Assembly (NCBI GenBank): GCA_944386475.1
Contig: CALXBH010000063.1
Coordinates: 1-56,582, forward strand
Length of the DNA: 56,582 nucleotides
Source of the DNA: an uncultured Clostridia bacterium
GTDB taxonomy: Bacteria > Bacillota > Clostridia > Oscillospirales > Ruminococcaceae
Direction: 5' to 3'
Numbering within the stretch: the first letter of the stretch is position 1; every line of letters begins with the position of its first letter. A program made the translations under genes and the position numbers. Shown one piece after another: positions 8,083 to 17,364 of this stretch. The notes beneath the pieces are model-generated. The model saw only the letters and a program-made list of their open reading frames with translations. It was not told the origin of the DNA and made no database searches.

Positions 8083-11000
8083 TTATTCTCCTGCTGTTTG
8101 ATAGGCGATTGTAAAAGCAACGGTTCCTGTGTATTTACCGGCCTTCCGATCTCCTATGGGGGCGCCGAAGTTAATAAACCCACCCTTTTTAGGAGTTGTG
8201 ATGTTATCTGCAAATTGTGCCACAAGGCCTTGGTTAACAAGGGGAATGTCCTTGCCGTCCGTCACGGGAACAGCAAGGGTGTTGTCGGCGTTTTCCCGTT
8301 TGATAGCGGCATTTCCCTTCTCGTCCAAACCGCTGATGGTCACATCCAGCGTGTCGCCCGCCTGCATGTTTTTCAGCGATGCGGCTTTTATCTCGGCCGA
8401 TGCACCCTCGTCGGTAATTGCCACCGTTTCGGGGATAACAACGACATAATATGGATTCAGATGGTTCTTGATCCCGAGCGTAACATCCTGGGTCAAGGCA
8501 AGGGTGAGAGGATTCTCCTCTTTTGTTTCGACGGTTCCGTCCTCCCACGTCAGCGTGAAGCTGTCAAAGACGCTGCCGCTTTCGTTGTCGCGGAAAGTTA
8601 TGGTCATTACGTCGTCTTCAAAGATCTGGATTCCCTGCATCGAGGTGTTTCGGTCGATCAAGAGATCGCCGCTTTGATCCTGAATGTCAACAAAATGCGT
8701 AGGCTCATTTTCTGAATCACCCGCGTTCTCATCCGACATCTCCAAAGAGAGGGTGTGGATGGGATCGAACTCTACGGTAAGGTCGGAAACAGCCGTTTCA
8801 TTTCCCAACGTGAAGGAGGAAAGAATGATCGTACCCTTTCCGCTGAAGCGGATCTTGACGTTCTCCGCGCCGTTCGATTTCCATGAATGGAAGACCGCCT
8901 GCTGATCGTCGCTCAGCTCAACGCTCTTCATGACCTGACCGTCGACGAGAAGCTCCGCTGTAATGCCGCTTCCCGATGCGGTGAACCCTGCGACTGCCGT
9001 CCCTTTGACGGCGTATCCCAAATCGAGGACGGTCTCGCCTTGAAGCTCTTTCTTCGAGCCCGTGACTTCATAAGGCGCGTCGGGGTTTTCGGTTTCTCGC
9101 AGGACAGGCTCCCAGCTGTCCGTGGATTGAAGCTGTGTGGGCAGAACGGAAACAGGGGTAAGGATCAGCTCATTGCCGTCCACTTTGGCTCTGTAAGTGC
9201 CGCTGGCCGGGCCGCTGCGCAGGCCGTAGCCTTCGTCCGGCGTTGCCGTCAGGTTAAGCTCGGTGCCTTCCAGCACCATGTCGCCGGTATTTAGCTGCGT
9301 TTCTTTTCCGCCGATCTCGCCGGTGATCCGGATACTGCCGTTTTCCGCCTCTTTTATGCTCAGCGGCATGGCAAGATAATCCTTGCCGTCCGCCGTAATC
9401 GTTGTTTTCTGCGGCAGAACATAGAGATACCACATGCCGTCGTCGTTGGCGGTCACAGCGCCACAGGGAACTCCGTCTATTGATACGCTCTGGGCCGGAA
9501 GCTGGAATATCAGCCGCGTCAGCTTCTCGCCGCCGGCGTTCACCGGCTCGGTGCCGAATCCGCTTTCGCTCATGCTGTTCTTCGCTTTCACAGCGCCGCC
9601 TGTCAATATAATGCTGCCCGCAGGCGTCCGCGCGCCGCTTCCCGCTCCGACAGCCGCGTTATAATTGCCGTAGAGATTAAACGTGCCGCTTGTTATGGTG
9701 ATGGTTCCGTTCTCTTCCTGTACCCCGCCGCCGACTGCCGCCGCATACTGCCCGCCAGAAGCGTTCAGCACGCCGGTTCCGCCGATGGCCACCTTGGCTT
9801 CTTTGGGCACGCGGATGGCGGGGGAGCCGTTCGGAGCAGTCAGTGTGTTTTCGTTCTTCAGGATGATGTCCGCCGAGGCGCCCGCCTGGATATCGACGGG
9901 GCTGCCCAAGGAGGTGCTCAATGTCACCCCGTCCAGCGTGATGGTCGGGGACGCGCCCGGCTCAACGGTGACAGCGCTGCCGTCAAGCTCGCTTCCCGTC
10001 ACGTTCTTGAGCGTGATCTCAGGACTGCCGCCCGAAACGGTCAGACCGTTTTCTCCGATCTCGCCCGTTACGGTGTATTTCCCTTGGGTGTTTCGGTACA
10101 GATGATCGTCGTAAATATAAAGGTCATCCGACAGGATCTCGACGCCGCTCTTGCTCAGGTCGATGACGCCGTCGCCGTCCTCCCGCTCGGTCAACAGCAG
10201 AACGTCTGTGTCCTCAGGGTGGGTAAGATAGAAGAACCGACCGCCGACTTCCAGTATCTTTGCGCTTTCAGGAAGATAGAGATACATGTTTTCGCGGTCA
10301 TGCCCGCTTCCCGATACGGGATAAGCTTCTCCGTCAACCTTTACGTCGGTGCTCCACAGCGGGATCTCGGTATAATAAACCGGCTCATATCCGTTCGTTG
10401 TATTTCTTATCCTATGGCCGCTCCTGATAGAGCCGCCGAGGATCTGCGTGCTGCCGCATGAGATATCTTCCAAATCAACGGTTCCGTTGAGAATCGTCAG
10501 GGAATCGACCTCGATGCGGCCTCTGCCTTTAAGCCCTGCGCCGTCCAGAGTCAGGCTGCCGTCGCCTGTGATGCTGGAATTGAAAGCGAGGGTGCTTTCC
10601 GTTTCAATAGCAAGCTCCGCTCCATTTTTGAGGACGATGTTCACATTCAGCTGTTCGGGTTTGAGCGCGCCGTCCGGGCGGCTGTAAAGGGTATCGTTGT
10701 ATACGATGAACTTTGGATAAACGTGCATCGTGCCGCTCGATAGGTCTGTCGGAAGCTCCGGCAGAGTTTCCTTTTCCGCCCATGTGCCCGTGAGCGATGG
10801 GGTTTCCGGGTGTTGTCCATACCTTATAATGTAGGAATATGGCTGCCCGTTTTCGTCGGCAAAGATGATTCTTTTACCGGCGTCTTCCTCTCTCATAAAG
10901 GAGACATACATCCCTCTTTCGTCGGTCCAGATGCCCTCGTTGATAAAATCGCCCAGATAGCCTTCGCCGCTTGTCTTTTCGATCATGGACAAATACTGAT

Positions 11001-13602
11001 TGGCCGGCAGATCGGCAATTTCCAACCGGTGCTGCAGTCCGAAGGTAGGCGATTCAATGGTTGACCTTGTGTCGAGGATCAGATTTGTCCCCGGAGCTAC
11101 CACCTGGTCATAGTCCCAAGTGATACCGCCACTGGGTGGGATAACTGTACCGTTCATGACCGTGAAATCCCAGAGGGGAACGTCGCCGAAGGTGAATTTT
11201 CCGCTGTTAATCGTTATGTCGGGAGAATCATAGACGTCATCCCTCATAGAAAGAGGAATACCCATATCAGAAATGCTTGTGATTCCTTTGCTATTTATGG
11301 TCATGTCGGCTTCTGAGTCAGTTCCGTCTGCATCGGAATAAGTCGCGTCAAAAGCGTCCCATTCGAATTTCATCGGCTGGAACTCGAGGACTTCGGGCTT
11401 AGGATCTCCAAGATAATCTACATTTATATAGGAATCCAGCTCTCCTGTTAAATTCAGGCTTATGTTGTTATAGTTTTCTTCAGCGATCAATGCGTCCACA
11501 TCGTTGCTTCCTTTTGATTCGATGTTGACCGTGCCGCCGCTTGTGTTGTCAAGGGAATCGACGGTTATGGTAGAAAGATGGCAGTTTTCCAGGGTCAGAT
11601 CATAATCCCTGCCGTCGGAATAAATAAAGACAGAGCCGTAATCACAGTAATTATAAAAGTAAATGTCGGTAGGATATGTCCAGGAAAGATGGAAGCTCGT
11701 GTTTTCCGTGAGCTTACCCGACGCAATTTCTCCGGCGTGAGGATATATTTTATCAATGTAGGCATATCCTCCCATTCTGGCAAGATGCCATCGGTCTCCT
11801 ACGATGAAAAGCTGAGCTGAATACATATTAAAGCTGTTTTTAACGAAATCTGACGAAGTGGCCTCGACCTTTCCGTCGGCCACCGTGACATCGAAGGTGG
11901 AGTAGCAGGGCGCGTCAAGAATTACCTTATAGGGCTCGGGTGATTCCGGCAGCCACAGGCAGATGTCTCCTTCCGCATTACTGTATTTCATCGACGGCCA
12001 GGATTCTCCGTTGATCGTAACAACCACAGAACGGGTCGGGGAATACGTGTTAACGGTATGCGGGTTTACGACCTCGCCGTAAAGCTTCTCGCCTTTTTCG
12101 TTGACAGGGCGGAGGACGTTTTCGGGGTTTTCGGGTTTGTCGACGTTCAGGCATCCGCCGAGGATCTTGATCGAGCCGGAGTTATCTCCCGTGCCGCCGC
12201 CGGAACCCGCGTGCTGGGCGCCCTCGCCGCCGCTGGCGGCGTCCACCATGCCGCCGCCGATGGTGATGCTGCCGCCGGAGGCTTTTTTGCCCGCCGCACC
12301 GCCGTCGGCGCCCGCTGTCGCTTTCTGGGCGTTGTCTCTTCCGATGCCTGCCGCGCCTCCTTTGCCGTCGGCAGTGCCGCCCCCGGCGCTGGTAACCGTC
12401 TTTCCTGCATAGGTGAAGTCGCTCAGTTCAGGCGCGACGCCGTCTTCCCCCGATTCGCCGCCGAGCCCTTGAAGGCTGACGTTCCTATGATCGGTCATGG
12501 GGGATCTCGCAAAGGCGCCGCCGTCGCCTGTGATGGTTCCTGCATGAATGCCTAATTCGCCGATGGTGGATTCGCCTGCGCCGCCGCCTCCGCCGTTGAT
12601 GTAGCCTTGGCCGCCTCCGCCACCTCCGCCGCCTCCGGCAGTCCATGTATCCCAATGATTGACATAGAAGGCAGTGAGGATCAGCGTCGCCGAACTGTCG
12701 TCCTGGCCGCCGGTGCCGCCTGCGCCGCCGTCGCCGCCGGCCGCGCCGCCCGAACCGATTCCGGCGCCGGGGTACCCGGCTCCTCCGCCGCCTCCGCCGC
12801 CGAATCCGGCCTTGTGGGATGCATCGGCAGTGTGATAGTTATAAAGGATATAGATGCCCCTTGCTTCGTCAAAGGACACCTGCCAGAATTCGCCGCCGTC
12901 GCCGCCTTTTCCGCCTGCCTCGCCGCCTTTGCCGCCGTTGGCATAGACCAGAATGTTATCGTCGTCGATGGTGATCGAGCCGGCTTCAGGCGTTGAAGAG
13001 GTGTCTTTCGCGCCGCGGCTGCCGATTCCCGCGCCGGCTCCGCCGCCGCCTTTGCCGGTGCGCCAGTAGCACGGCTGCCAATAGCTCTGCAGCGGAACTC
13101 CGGAAGCGCCGTCCAGACCGCTGGCCGCGTTGCCGCCCGTCGCGTGCAGGGTGCCGCCGCCGTAGATCTTCAGATCGGACCCTTTCGGCACTTCGATGCC
13201 CGCGCCCGCGCCGCATGCGGTGTATTGCTTATAGACGCCGTAAGGGTCGTCGCCTTCTGTGAAATACGCGTCGCCGCCTGTCGCGTTTACAACGCCTTCA
13301 ATAACCAGCGTGGCGTTTTTCTCAATATAGATCGCGGACTGGCCTTTCGCGGCATTGACGGTGACGTCCTTGAGGGTGAGGACCGCTCCGTTCTTGACGA
13401 TGACGGCCGCGCTTCCCTCCTTGCCGTTGATGGTTCTGTCGCTCAGGGTATGTTCGCCCGCCTCGATGGTGACGGTTTCCGTGTTGTCGGGCTCTGCCGC
13501 TTGGGCGGTCAGACCCGCAAAGGACGAAAACGGTATGCTTGTCGCCAGCAGCGCCGCTGTCAGCAGCAGGGACAGGCTCTTTTGTCTCCATCTGTGTTTC
13601 AT
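8083..13602 (-). CDS. Giant Gly-rich secreted surface protein
   Basis: 1839 residues from ATG 13602, after GGAGGTGGAAGG and overlapping the upstream stop (ATGA). The longer frame to 13674 has no signal peptide. Signal peptide to about residue 40 (SLSLLLTAALLATSIPFS ... AQAAE). Then beta-helix-like repeats (AAVIVKNGAVLTLKDVTV) and three very Gly-rich blocks within about 150-500 (GFGGGGGGGAGYPGAGIGSG, GGGGGGGGQGYINGGGGG). More GTITI/GTFNL beta-helix repeats follow at about 1150-1330. The last ~130 residues form the domain shared with the next two genes (YYVVVIPETVAI ... KYTGTVAFTIAYQ). It has no sortase signal or C-terminal membrane anchor. Beta-helix adhesin or carbohydrate-binding function is plausible but unproven. 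Confidence 0.85.
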   Translation of the reverse strand: MKHRWRQKSLSLLLTAALLATSIPFSSFAGLTAQAAEPDNTETVTIEAGEHTLSDRTINGKEGSAAVIVKNGAVLTLKDVTVNAAKGQSAIYIEKNATLVIEGVVNATGGDAYFTEGDDPYGVYKQYTACGAGAGIEVPKGSDLKIYGGGTLHATGGNAASGLDGASGVPLQSYWQPCYWRTGKGGGGAGAGIGSRGAKDTSSTPEAGSITIDDDNILVYANGGKGGEAGGKGGDGGEFWQVSFDEARGIYILYNYHTADASHKAGFGGGGGGGAGYPGAGIGSGGAAGGDGGAGGTGGQDDSSATLILTAFYVNHWDTWTAGGGGGGGGGQGYINGGGGGAGESTIGELGIHAGTITGDGGAFARSPMTDHRNVSLQGLGGESGEDGVAPELSDFTYAGKTVTSAGGGTADGKGGAAGIGRDNAQKATAGADGGAAGKKASGGSITIGGGMVDAASGGEGAQHAGSGGGTGDNSGSIKILGGCLNVDKPENPENVLRPVNEKGEKLYGEVVNPHTVNTYSPTRSVVVTINGESWPSMKYSNAEGDICLWLPESPEPYKVILDAPCYSTFDVTVADGKVEATSSDFVKNSFNMYSAQLFIVGDRWHLARMGGYAYIDKIYPHAGEIASGKLTENTSFHLSWTYPTDIYFYNYCDYGSVFIYSDGRDYDLTLENCHLSTITVDSLDNTSGGTVNIESKGSNDVDALIAEENYNNISLNLTGELDSYINVDYLGDPKPEVLEFQPMKFEWDAFDATYSDADGTDSEADMTINSKGITSISDMGIPLSMRDDVYDSPDITINSGKFTFGDVPLWDFTVMNGTVIPPSGGITWDYDQVVAPGTNLILDTRSTIESPTFGLQHRLEIADLPANQYLSMIEKTSGEGYLGDFINEGIWTDERGMYVSFMREEDAGKRIIFADENGQPYSYIIRYGQHPETPSLTGTWAEKETLPELPTDLSSGTMHVYPKFIVYNDTLYSRPDGALKPEQLNVNIVLKNGAELAIETESTLAFNSSITGDGSLTLDGAGLKGRGRIEVDSLTILNGTVDLEDISCGSTQILGGSIRSGHRIRNTTNGYEPVYYTEIPLWSTDVKVDGEAYPVSGSGHDRENMYLYLPESAKILEVGGRFFYLTHPEDTDVLLLTEREDGDGVIDLSKSGVEILSDDLYIYDDHLYRNTQGKYTVTGEIGENGLTVSGGSPEITLKNVTGSELDGSAVTVEPGASPTITLDGVTLSTSLGSPVDIQAGASADIILKNENTLTAPNGSPAIRVPKEAKVAIGGTGVLNASGGQYAAAVGGGVQEENGTITITSGTFNLYGNYNAAVGAGSGARTPAGSIILTGGAVKAKNSMSESGFGTEPVNAGGEKLTRLIFQLPAQSVSIDGVPCGAVTANDDGMWYLYVLPQKTTITADGKDYLAMPLSIKEAENGSIRITGEIGGKETQLNTGDMVLEGTELNLTATPDEGYGLRSGPASGTYRAKVDGNELILTPVSVLPTQLQSTDSWEPVLRETENPDAPYEVTGSKKELQGETVLDLGYAVKGTAVAGFTASGSGITAELLVDGQVMKSVELSDDQQAVFHSWKSNGAENVKIRFSGKGTIILSSFTLGNETAVSDLTVEFDPIHTLSLEMSDENAGDSENEPTHFVDIQDQSGDLLIDRNTSMQGIQIFEDDVMTITFRDNESGSVFDSFTLTWEDGTVETKEENPLTLALTQDVTLGIKNHLNPYYVVVIPETVAITDEGASAEIKAASLKNMQAGDTLDVTISGLDEKGNAAIKRENADNTLAVPVTDGKDIPLVNQGLVAQFADNITTPKKGGFINFGAPIGDRKAGKYTGTVAFTIAYQTAGE

Positions 13603-14174
13603 CCTTCCACCTCCAAAGTTAATTTGACCTCGCCGCCGTTGAGCGGGGTCAGGCTGTCGTCCATCTTGTAGCACTCGTATTTGAGCGTGCTGTTTTCATA
13701 TGTACCAGCCGGGACGGTCTGACTGAGCGTGATTTTGTATAGTCCCTTACCCGGGGCGACCATCCTGGACTTCCAGATCTCCGTCCCGTCCGGCAGGAGC
13801 AGGCTCATCATAAAATAACAGTCGTTGACCTCCGGGTTGTAGAGATTCACGCTCTGCTGCGCCTGATCGGCTTTGAGCGCAATGGACTTATAGCCCGGTA
13901 TAGCGATCCCCGCCTGGCCGTCCGCCGTCTGAGGTTTGCTCTCGGGCTGCTCACCCTGCCAGTCCACGGCGTTTTCGTCCAAATCCGGCTGCCCGGCCAT
14001 ATTGCTGGTGCCCAGTGCCCCCGTTTGGGAGACAGGCGGGTCTTTCGTTTCTCCGCCAAACCAGCTCTGCCAGTTCAGGCCCACCACCACGCCTCCTGCG
14101 ACCAACAGAAGGACGGCGATCACAATGACCGCTAGGGTTTTCTTCGTCAGTAAGATTCCTTGTTTTTCCGCCAT
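13599..14174 (-). CDS. Membrane-anchored extracellular beta protein
   Basis: 191 residues. A short basic N-terminus and one membrane segment at about 12-33 (LAVIVIAVLLLVAGGVVV) are followed by a low-complexity linker. The extracellular domain (about 95-190) has LPDGTEIWKSRMVAPGKG, LYKITLSQTVPAGTYENS, LKYECYK and LNGGEVKLTLEVEG, an Ig-like beta-sandwich pattern. First gene of the operon: GGAGG precedes ATG 14174, and its TGA overlaps the ATG of the giant. In WxL systems a membrane-anchored beta protein (DUF916/DUF3324) plays a comparable part; similarity in layout is what I see, not in sequence. Confidence 0.75.
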   Translation of the reverse strand: MAEKQGILLTKKTLAVIVIAVLLLVAGGVVVGLNWQSWFGGETKDPPVSQTGALGTSNMAGQPDLDENAVDWQGEQPESKPQTADGQAGIAIPGYKSIALKADQAQQSVNLYNPEVNDCYFMMSLLLPDGTEIWKSRMVAPGKGLYKITLSQTVPAGTYENSTLKYECYKMDDSLTPLNGGEVKLTLEVEG

Positions 14175-14300
14175 ACATATACCTCCGGATCTCGCTAAAC
14201 GAGAGGGGATTTTTTATCCTTTGATGGATACCAAAAAATAAAGAGAATATCCCTTTTTGCAGGTTTTTGTTTCTCTATCCCCATGAACCTTTCCATTCTT

Positions 14301-14329
14301 ATTTTATCATAGGTTTTGTCTGCATAGGC
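14301..14329 (-). promoter_or_regulatory. Promoter of the surface operon, weak -35
   Basis: On the minus strand, GCCTAT (14329-14324), 17 bp, then TAAAAT (14306-14301). The -10 is good and the -35 is poor, which fits an activated promoter. The LytTR-type repeats lie directly upstream, ending 3 bp from the -35. Confidence 0.5.
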
Positions 14330-14332
14330 GTG

Positions 14333-14362
14333 TCGTTTACGTCGAAAACCGCGTCGTTTACG
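14333..14362. promoter_or_regulatory. LytTR-type operator (21-bp-spaced repeat)
   Basis: Perfect 9-bp direct repeat TCGTTTACG at 14333-14341 and 14354-14362. Start-to-start spacing is 21 bp, i.e. two 9-mers with a 12-bp gap, the usual spacing of LytTR (AgrA/LytR/ComE) binding sites. The core CGTTTA fits their loose consensus. A plus-strand promoter, TTGTAA (14382-14387), 17 bp, TAATAT (14405-14410), reads into the kinase gene, so the site may serve both directions. Confidence 0.6.
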
Positions 14363-14452
14363 GAGCAAGGCGCCCTTAGGGTTGTAAACAAGGGGTTGTT
14401 CATGTAATATATAAATATCGGTTATCTATTTAAAGAGGGAGGAGGTGGACAG

Positions 14453-16120
14453 ATGAAAAAAGCGGTCCGATGGATTTTTCCGTTGATCTTTCTTTTGCTG
14501 TGCGCCGGGGTTGTTTGGTTTCTGCATCTATTTACAGTAACGGATCAAGCCATGGCGTATATTGACTGGCAGTCCGCTGTCCAAATTGCAGAAGACGGCA
14601 CGGAGACGCCCCATACACTGGACGAATACACCAATACGCCGGAGCAGGAGGGCACTTTCCGTTTTACGGCGATGCTGCCGGGGGGACTGGGCAACGGCTA
14701 TCTCTTATTTGAAACCTCCGGCCTGGAGCTGTCGCTCTCCCTGAACGGAGAGGAGATCTATTCGTCTGCTGCCCTGCTGCCGGAAGGAACGCTTGAAATG
14801 GCGGCGGCGAACGTTCCTTTGCCGGAGAACGCCGCCGGAGACCTGACCATGACCTGCACGATTTTGGATGCCAACAGCACACTGTTTCCGCCGCTGCTGC
14901 GTTTTATCCCCGACGGGATGAACGAGGCACAGTTAATGTCCTACGCCAACTTGTACGGTATTCCTGCGGGCGTTTCAGCAACCGCCCTGCTGCTGGTGAC
15001 GGGGCTGTTTCTGCTGAGTATGGTACGCAAAAAGGTGGAATGGAGCCTGATTCCTCTGGCTTTGGCGCTGGTGGGATTGACCGCCTACCGGCTGATCCAG
15101 AGCTGCGGCTACTACTTTTTGCCGGAAGAGGCGGTGTTCTTTTTTGGCTGGCAGGGGTTTGCCTGGCTGGCGCCGCTGGCGCTGGCCGTCTACCTGGTAA
15201 TGAACCGCCGCCGGGATTTCTGGCGGCTGTTAGGATTGGCAGCGGCATGGAGCGCCGGGGCGCTGCTGGCAGCGTATCTGATTTCCCTGGCGGGCGGCTG
15301 GTATCTTTCCAAGTATATAAACATCGCTGTATCCGACCTGTTTGGGTATGGAATTTACGACGGGCTGCTCTACTGGTTTACCCTGTGGCTGGCGGTTGTG
15401 TGCGCACTGATCTCGGCCTATTGGCTCATGCACTCTCTGGTTCGGCAGCGGACGCAGGCCCAGGCGCTGGAACTGAAAAACCGGCTGATTTTGGACAGCT
15501 ACCATACCATCGAGCAGAAAATGCGGGACAGCGCAGCGCTCCGGCATGAATTCCGGCATCAGATCACCGCTTTGGACGCTTTGTATCAGCAGAAGGATTT
15601 TAACCGGCTTGGCAAACTTCTCAGCGATTTGAAACAACAGGAGGCACAGCTTTCTCAAACACGGTTTACAGACAACGTCACTGTCAACGCCATTTTGCAG
15701 GATGCCGCTTCCCGTGCGGCGCAGATGGGCACCGCTTTTACTGCACAGGTGCATATCCCCGCGGAATTGACGATCCCGGAAAAAGACCTTTGTACGCTGC
15801 TGATGAATATGCTGGACAATGCATTGGAAGCCTGCAAACAGGTGGAACAGCCGGAGGAGCGTTTTATCCGGTTTAAGGCGGACTTAAAAAACGGCTTCCT
15901 CGCTATTAAGTGCGAGAATCGTTATGCCGGCAGTTTAAAAGAGGACGAACACGGTGTGCTTCATACAACAAAGCCTGACAACATGGCGCATGGCTTTGGG
16001 CTTCCGCAGATGTCCGCCGTGGCGGAAAAGTATCACAGCCTGCTGGACATCAGTTATACCGAAGACCGCGTTTTTATCGTGCAGACAGCCTTGAAACTGC
16101 CGAAGAAAAAACAGGGATAA
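14453..16120 (+). CDS. GHKL-type sensor histidine kinase
   Basis: 555 residues; ATG 14453 after GAGGGAGGAGG. One N-terminal membrane segment (about 8-27), an extracellular beta-rich sensor domain (about 30-165), six or seven further membrane segments (about 165-340), a coiled linker with the histidine region ALRHEFRHQITALDAL (about 360), and a GHKL ATPase with N-box NMLDNALEACKQ and G-box HGFGLPQM. It lacks HAMP and HisKA; this is the LytS/AgrC-like class that pairs with LytTR regulators. The extracellular domain suggests sensing of an envelope or external signal. Convergent with the response regulator, with which it shares a terminator. Confidence 0.88.
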   Translation: MKKAVRWIFPLIFLLLCAGVVWFLHLFTVTDQAMAYIDWQSAVQIAEDGTETPHTLDEYTNTPEQEGTFRFTAMLPGGLGNGYLLFETSGLELSLSLNGEEIYSSAALLPEGTLEMAAANVPLPENAAGDLTMTCTILDANSTLFPPLLRFIPDGMNEAQLMSYANLYGIPAGVSATALLLVTGLFLLSMVRKKVEWSLIPLALALVGLTAYRLIQSCGYYFLPEEAVFFFGWQGFAWLAPLALAVYLVMNRRRDFWRLLGLAAAWSAGALLAAYLISLAGGWYLSKYINIAVSDLFGYGIYDGLLYWFTLWLAVVCALISAYWLMHSLVRQRTQAQALELKNRLILDSYHTIEQKMRDSAALRHEFRHQITALDALYQQKDFNRLGKLLSDLKQQEAQLSQTRFTDNVTVNAILQDAASRAAQMGTAFTAQVHIPAELTIPEKDLCTLLMNMLDNALEACKQVEQPEERFIRFKADLKNGFLAIKCENRYAGSLKEDEHGVLHTTKPDNMAHGFGLPQMSAVAEKYHSLLDISYTEDRVFIVQTALKLPKKKQG

Positions 16121-16155
16121 GAAAAAGAGCCGCAGCTGCGGCTCTTTTTCTTATC
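16116..16155. terminator. Bidirectional terminator, 40-bp perfect palindrome
   Basis: Perfect palindrome centred at 16135/16136 (GAAAAAGAGCCGCAG and its complement), flanked by A5/T5 runs on both sides. It lies between the convergent kinase and regulator genes and ends both. Confidence 0.92.
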
Positions 16156-16161
16156 GTCTTT

Positions 16162-16875
16162 TTACCGATTGAGGTAGCGGATGAAAGCGCTTTGCAAGTC
16201 TTTGTAATAAGCGCGGCCTACGGGCAGGCGGACTCCTCCGCGCAAAGAAAGCGACATCCGGCCGATTTCTTCTACGAATGCCATATTGACAAGATAGCTG
16301 TTGTGGCTCCGGCAGAATTGATCCCGCGGCATTTGCTTTTCAAAATCGGTCAAAGAAAGAAAATATCTTCGATCTCCTTCTGTCTGGTGCACAATGATGT
16401 TGTGATCGTAGCTTTCGATGTATCGTATTTCCGCAAGAGGCAGCTGGACGGTTTTGCTTCCGATACGCAGCACAATGGTTTTCGGTCTATGATTGAGCTG
16501 CCAGTCGGTGCGCAACGCCGAAGCCAGCGCTTCGCGGCGGACCGGCTTTAACAGGAAGTAGATCGGCTGCACACTGTAACCTTCCGGTAAATAGTCTTCG
16601 CATCCGGTGACAAAAATGATACTCACCCGGTCGCCTCGCTGCCGGAGAGACTGCGCCAGCTCCATCCCGGTCAAGCCCTCCATCTGGATATCCAGAAGCA
16701 GCAGGTCAAAGGGACTGTTCCCTTTCGCCAGCACATCATTTAGCTGCTGCGCTGAATCAAAATCTATAATGTTGTGTTCAATGTCATTTTCGATCAATAT
16801 CTCTTGGCAAAGAGAATGCAGCTGTGCTCGAATCGTATCATCATCTTCACAGATCGCCAGCCGGTATATGCTCAT
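16162..16875 (-). CDS. LytTR-family response regulator
   Basis: 237 residues. N-terminal receiver domain (about 1-120) with acidic pair EDD at 9-11, phosphoacceptor Asp in LLLLDIQMEGLTGMELA (about 62) and Lys in FLLKPVR. A C-terminal LytTR DNA-binding domain covers about 135-237 (IRYIESYDHNIIVH ... FCRSHNSYLVNMAFV ... LPVGRAYYKDL). It is the obvious partner of the adjacent GHKL kinase and the likely binder of the 21-bp repeat at 14333-14362. Unusually, kinase and regulator are convergent rather than in one operon. Confidence 0.9.
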   Translation of the reverse strand: MSIYRLAICEDDDTIRAQLHSLCQEILIENDIEHNIIDFDSAQQLNDVLAKGNSPFDLLLLDIQMEGLTGMELAQSLRQRGDRVSIIFVTGCEDYLPEGYSVQPIYFLLKPVRREALASALRTDWQLNHRPKTIVLRIGSKTVQLPLAEIRYIESYDHNIIVHQTEGDRRYFLSLTDFEKQMPRDQFCRSHNSYLVNMAFVEEIGRMSLSLRGGVRLPVGRAYYKDLQSAFIRYLNR

Positions 16876-17116
16876 TTTTTCACCTCAAGTTTATACTCAT
16901 TTTTAATTATAGAAACATTCCGCTGAGTTTTCAATACTGTTAATTCAATAAAAAACCTTTTTGAGCATGGCGGCTATATTCTTTGGCCTATTTGTATTAT
17001 ATCTTTAGCATGTCCTTTGTTTTACACCCCGTTTTTCTGTTTTTTGCTTTTTGATATCTCATATCTATAAAAAGGGATAACCTGGAAAAACAGCTTAAAT
17101 GCTGGGTTTTAACATA
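16876..17116. other. AT-rich gene-free stretch
   Basis: Upstream region of the response regulator: AT-rich, with no gene and no clear TCGTTTACG-type repeat. It must hold the regulator promoter, but I could not place one with confidence. Confidence 0.4.
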
Positions 17117-17172
17117 GAAAAAGAGGCCGAGATCTGGATTGTCTCATTCCTGAGTTCCAAATCTCGACCTCT
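17117..17172 (-). terminator. Minus-strand terminator
   Basis: 16-bp stem with two mismatches (17122-17137 with 17157-17172), followed on the minus strand by TTTTTC. It ends transcription coming from the small gene at 17365-17556. The ~190 bases between that gene and the hairpin show no gene. Confidence 0.75.
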
Positions 17173-17364
17173 GTTCACTTGTTTACGCCACATGAAAAAG
17201 ATTATTTCGACTTTTCAAAAGCGGGAGCCGAACCCTTGTAACCTGCAAAAATTGGTAGCGGCTATGAAACGTTGCAAGCGCGCTTACAAACGAGCGCAAC
17301 TCATTCCGGCGTGTATTATCCCGCCGCTGTAGATGCTGTTTATGGAATTTTGGGATGGCAACTC

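Noticed and set aside
12100-13260. Ala/Pro- and Arg-rich frames opposite the Gly-rich region
   Set aside because: Mirror translations of GGN-rich codons, not genes.
17099-17332. 77-codon plus-strand frame
   Set aside because: Covers the minus-strand terminator hairpin and has no ribosome site.
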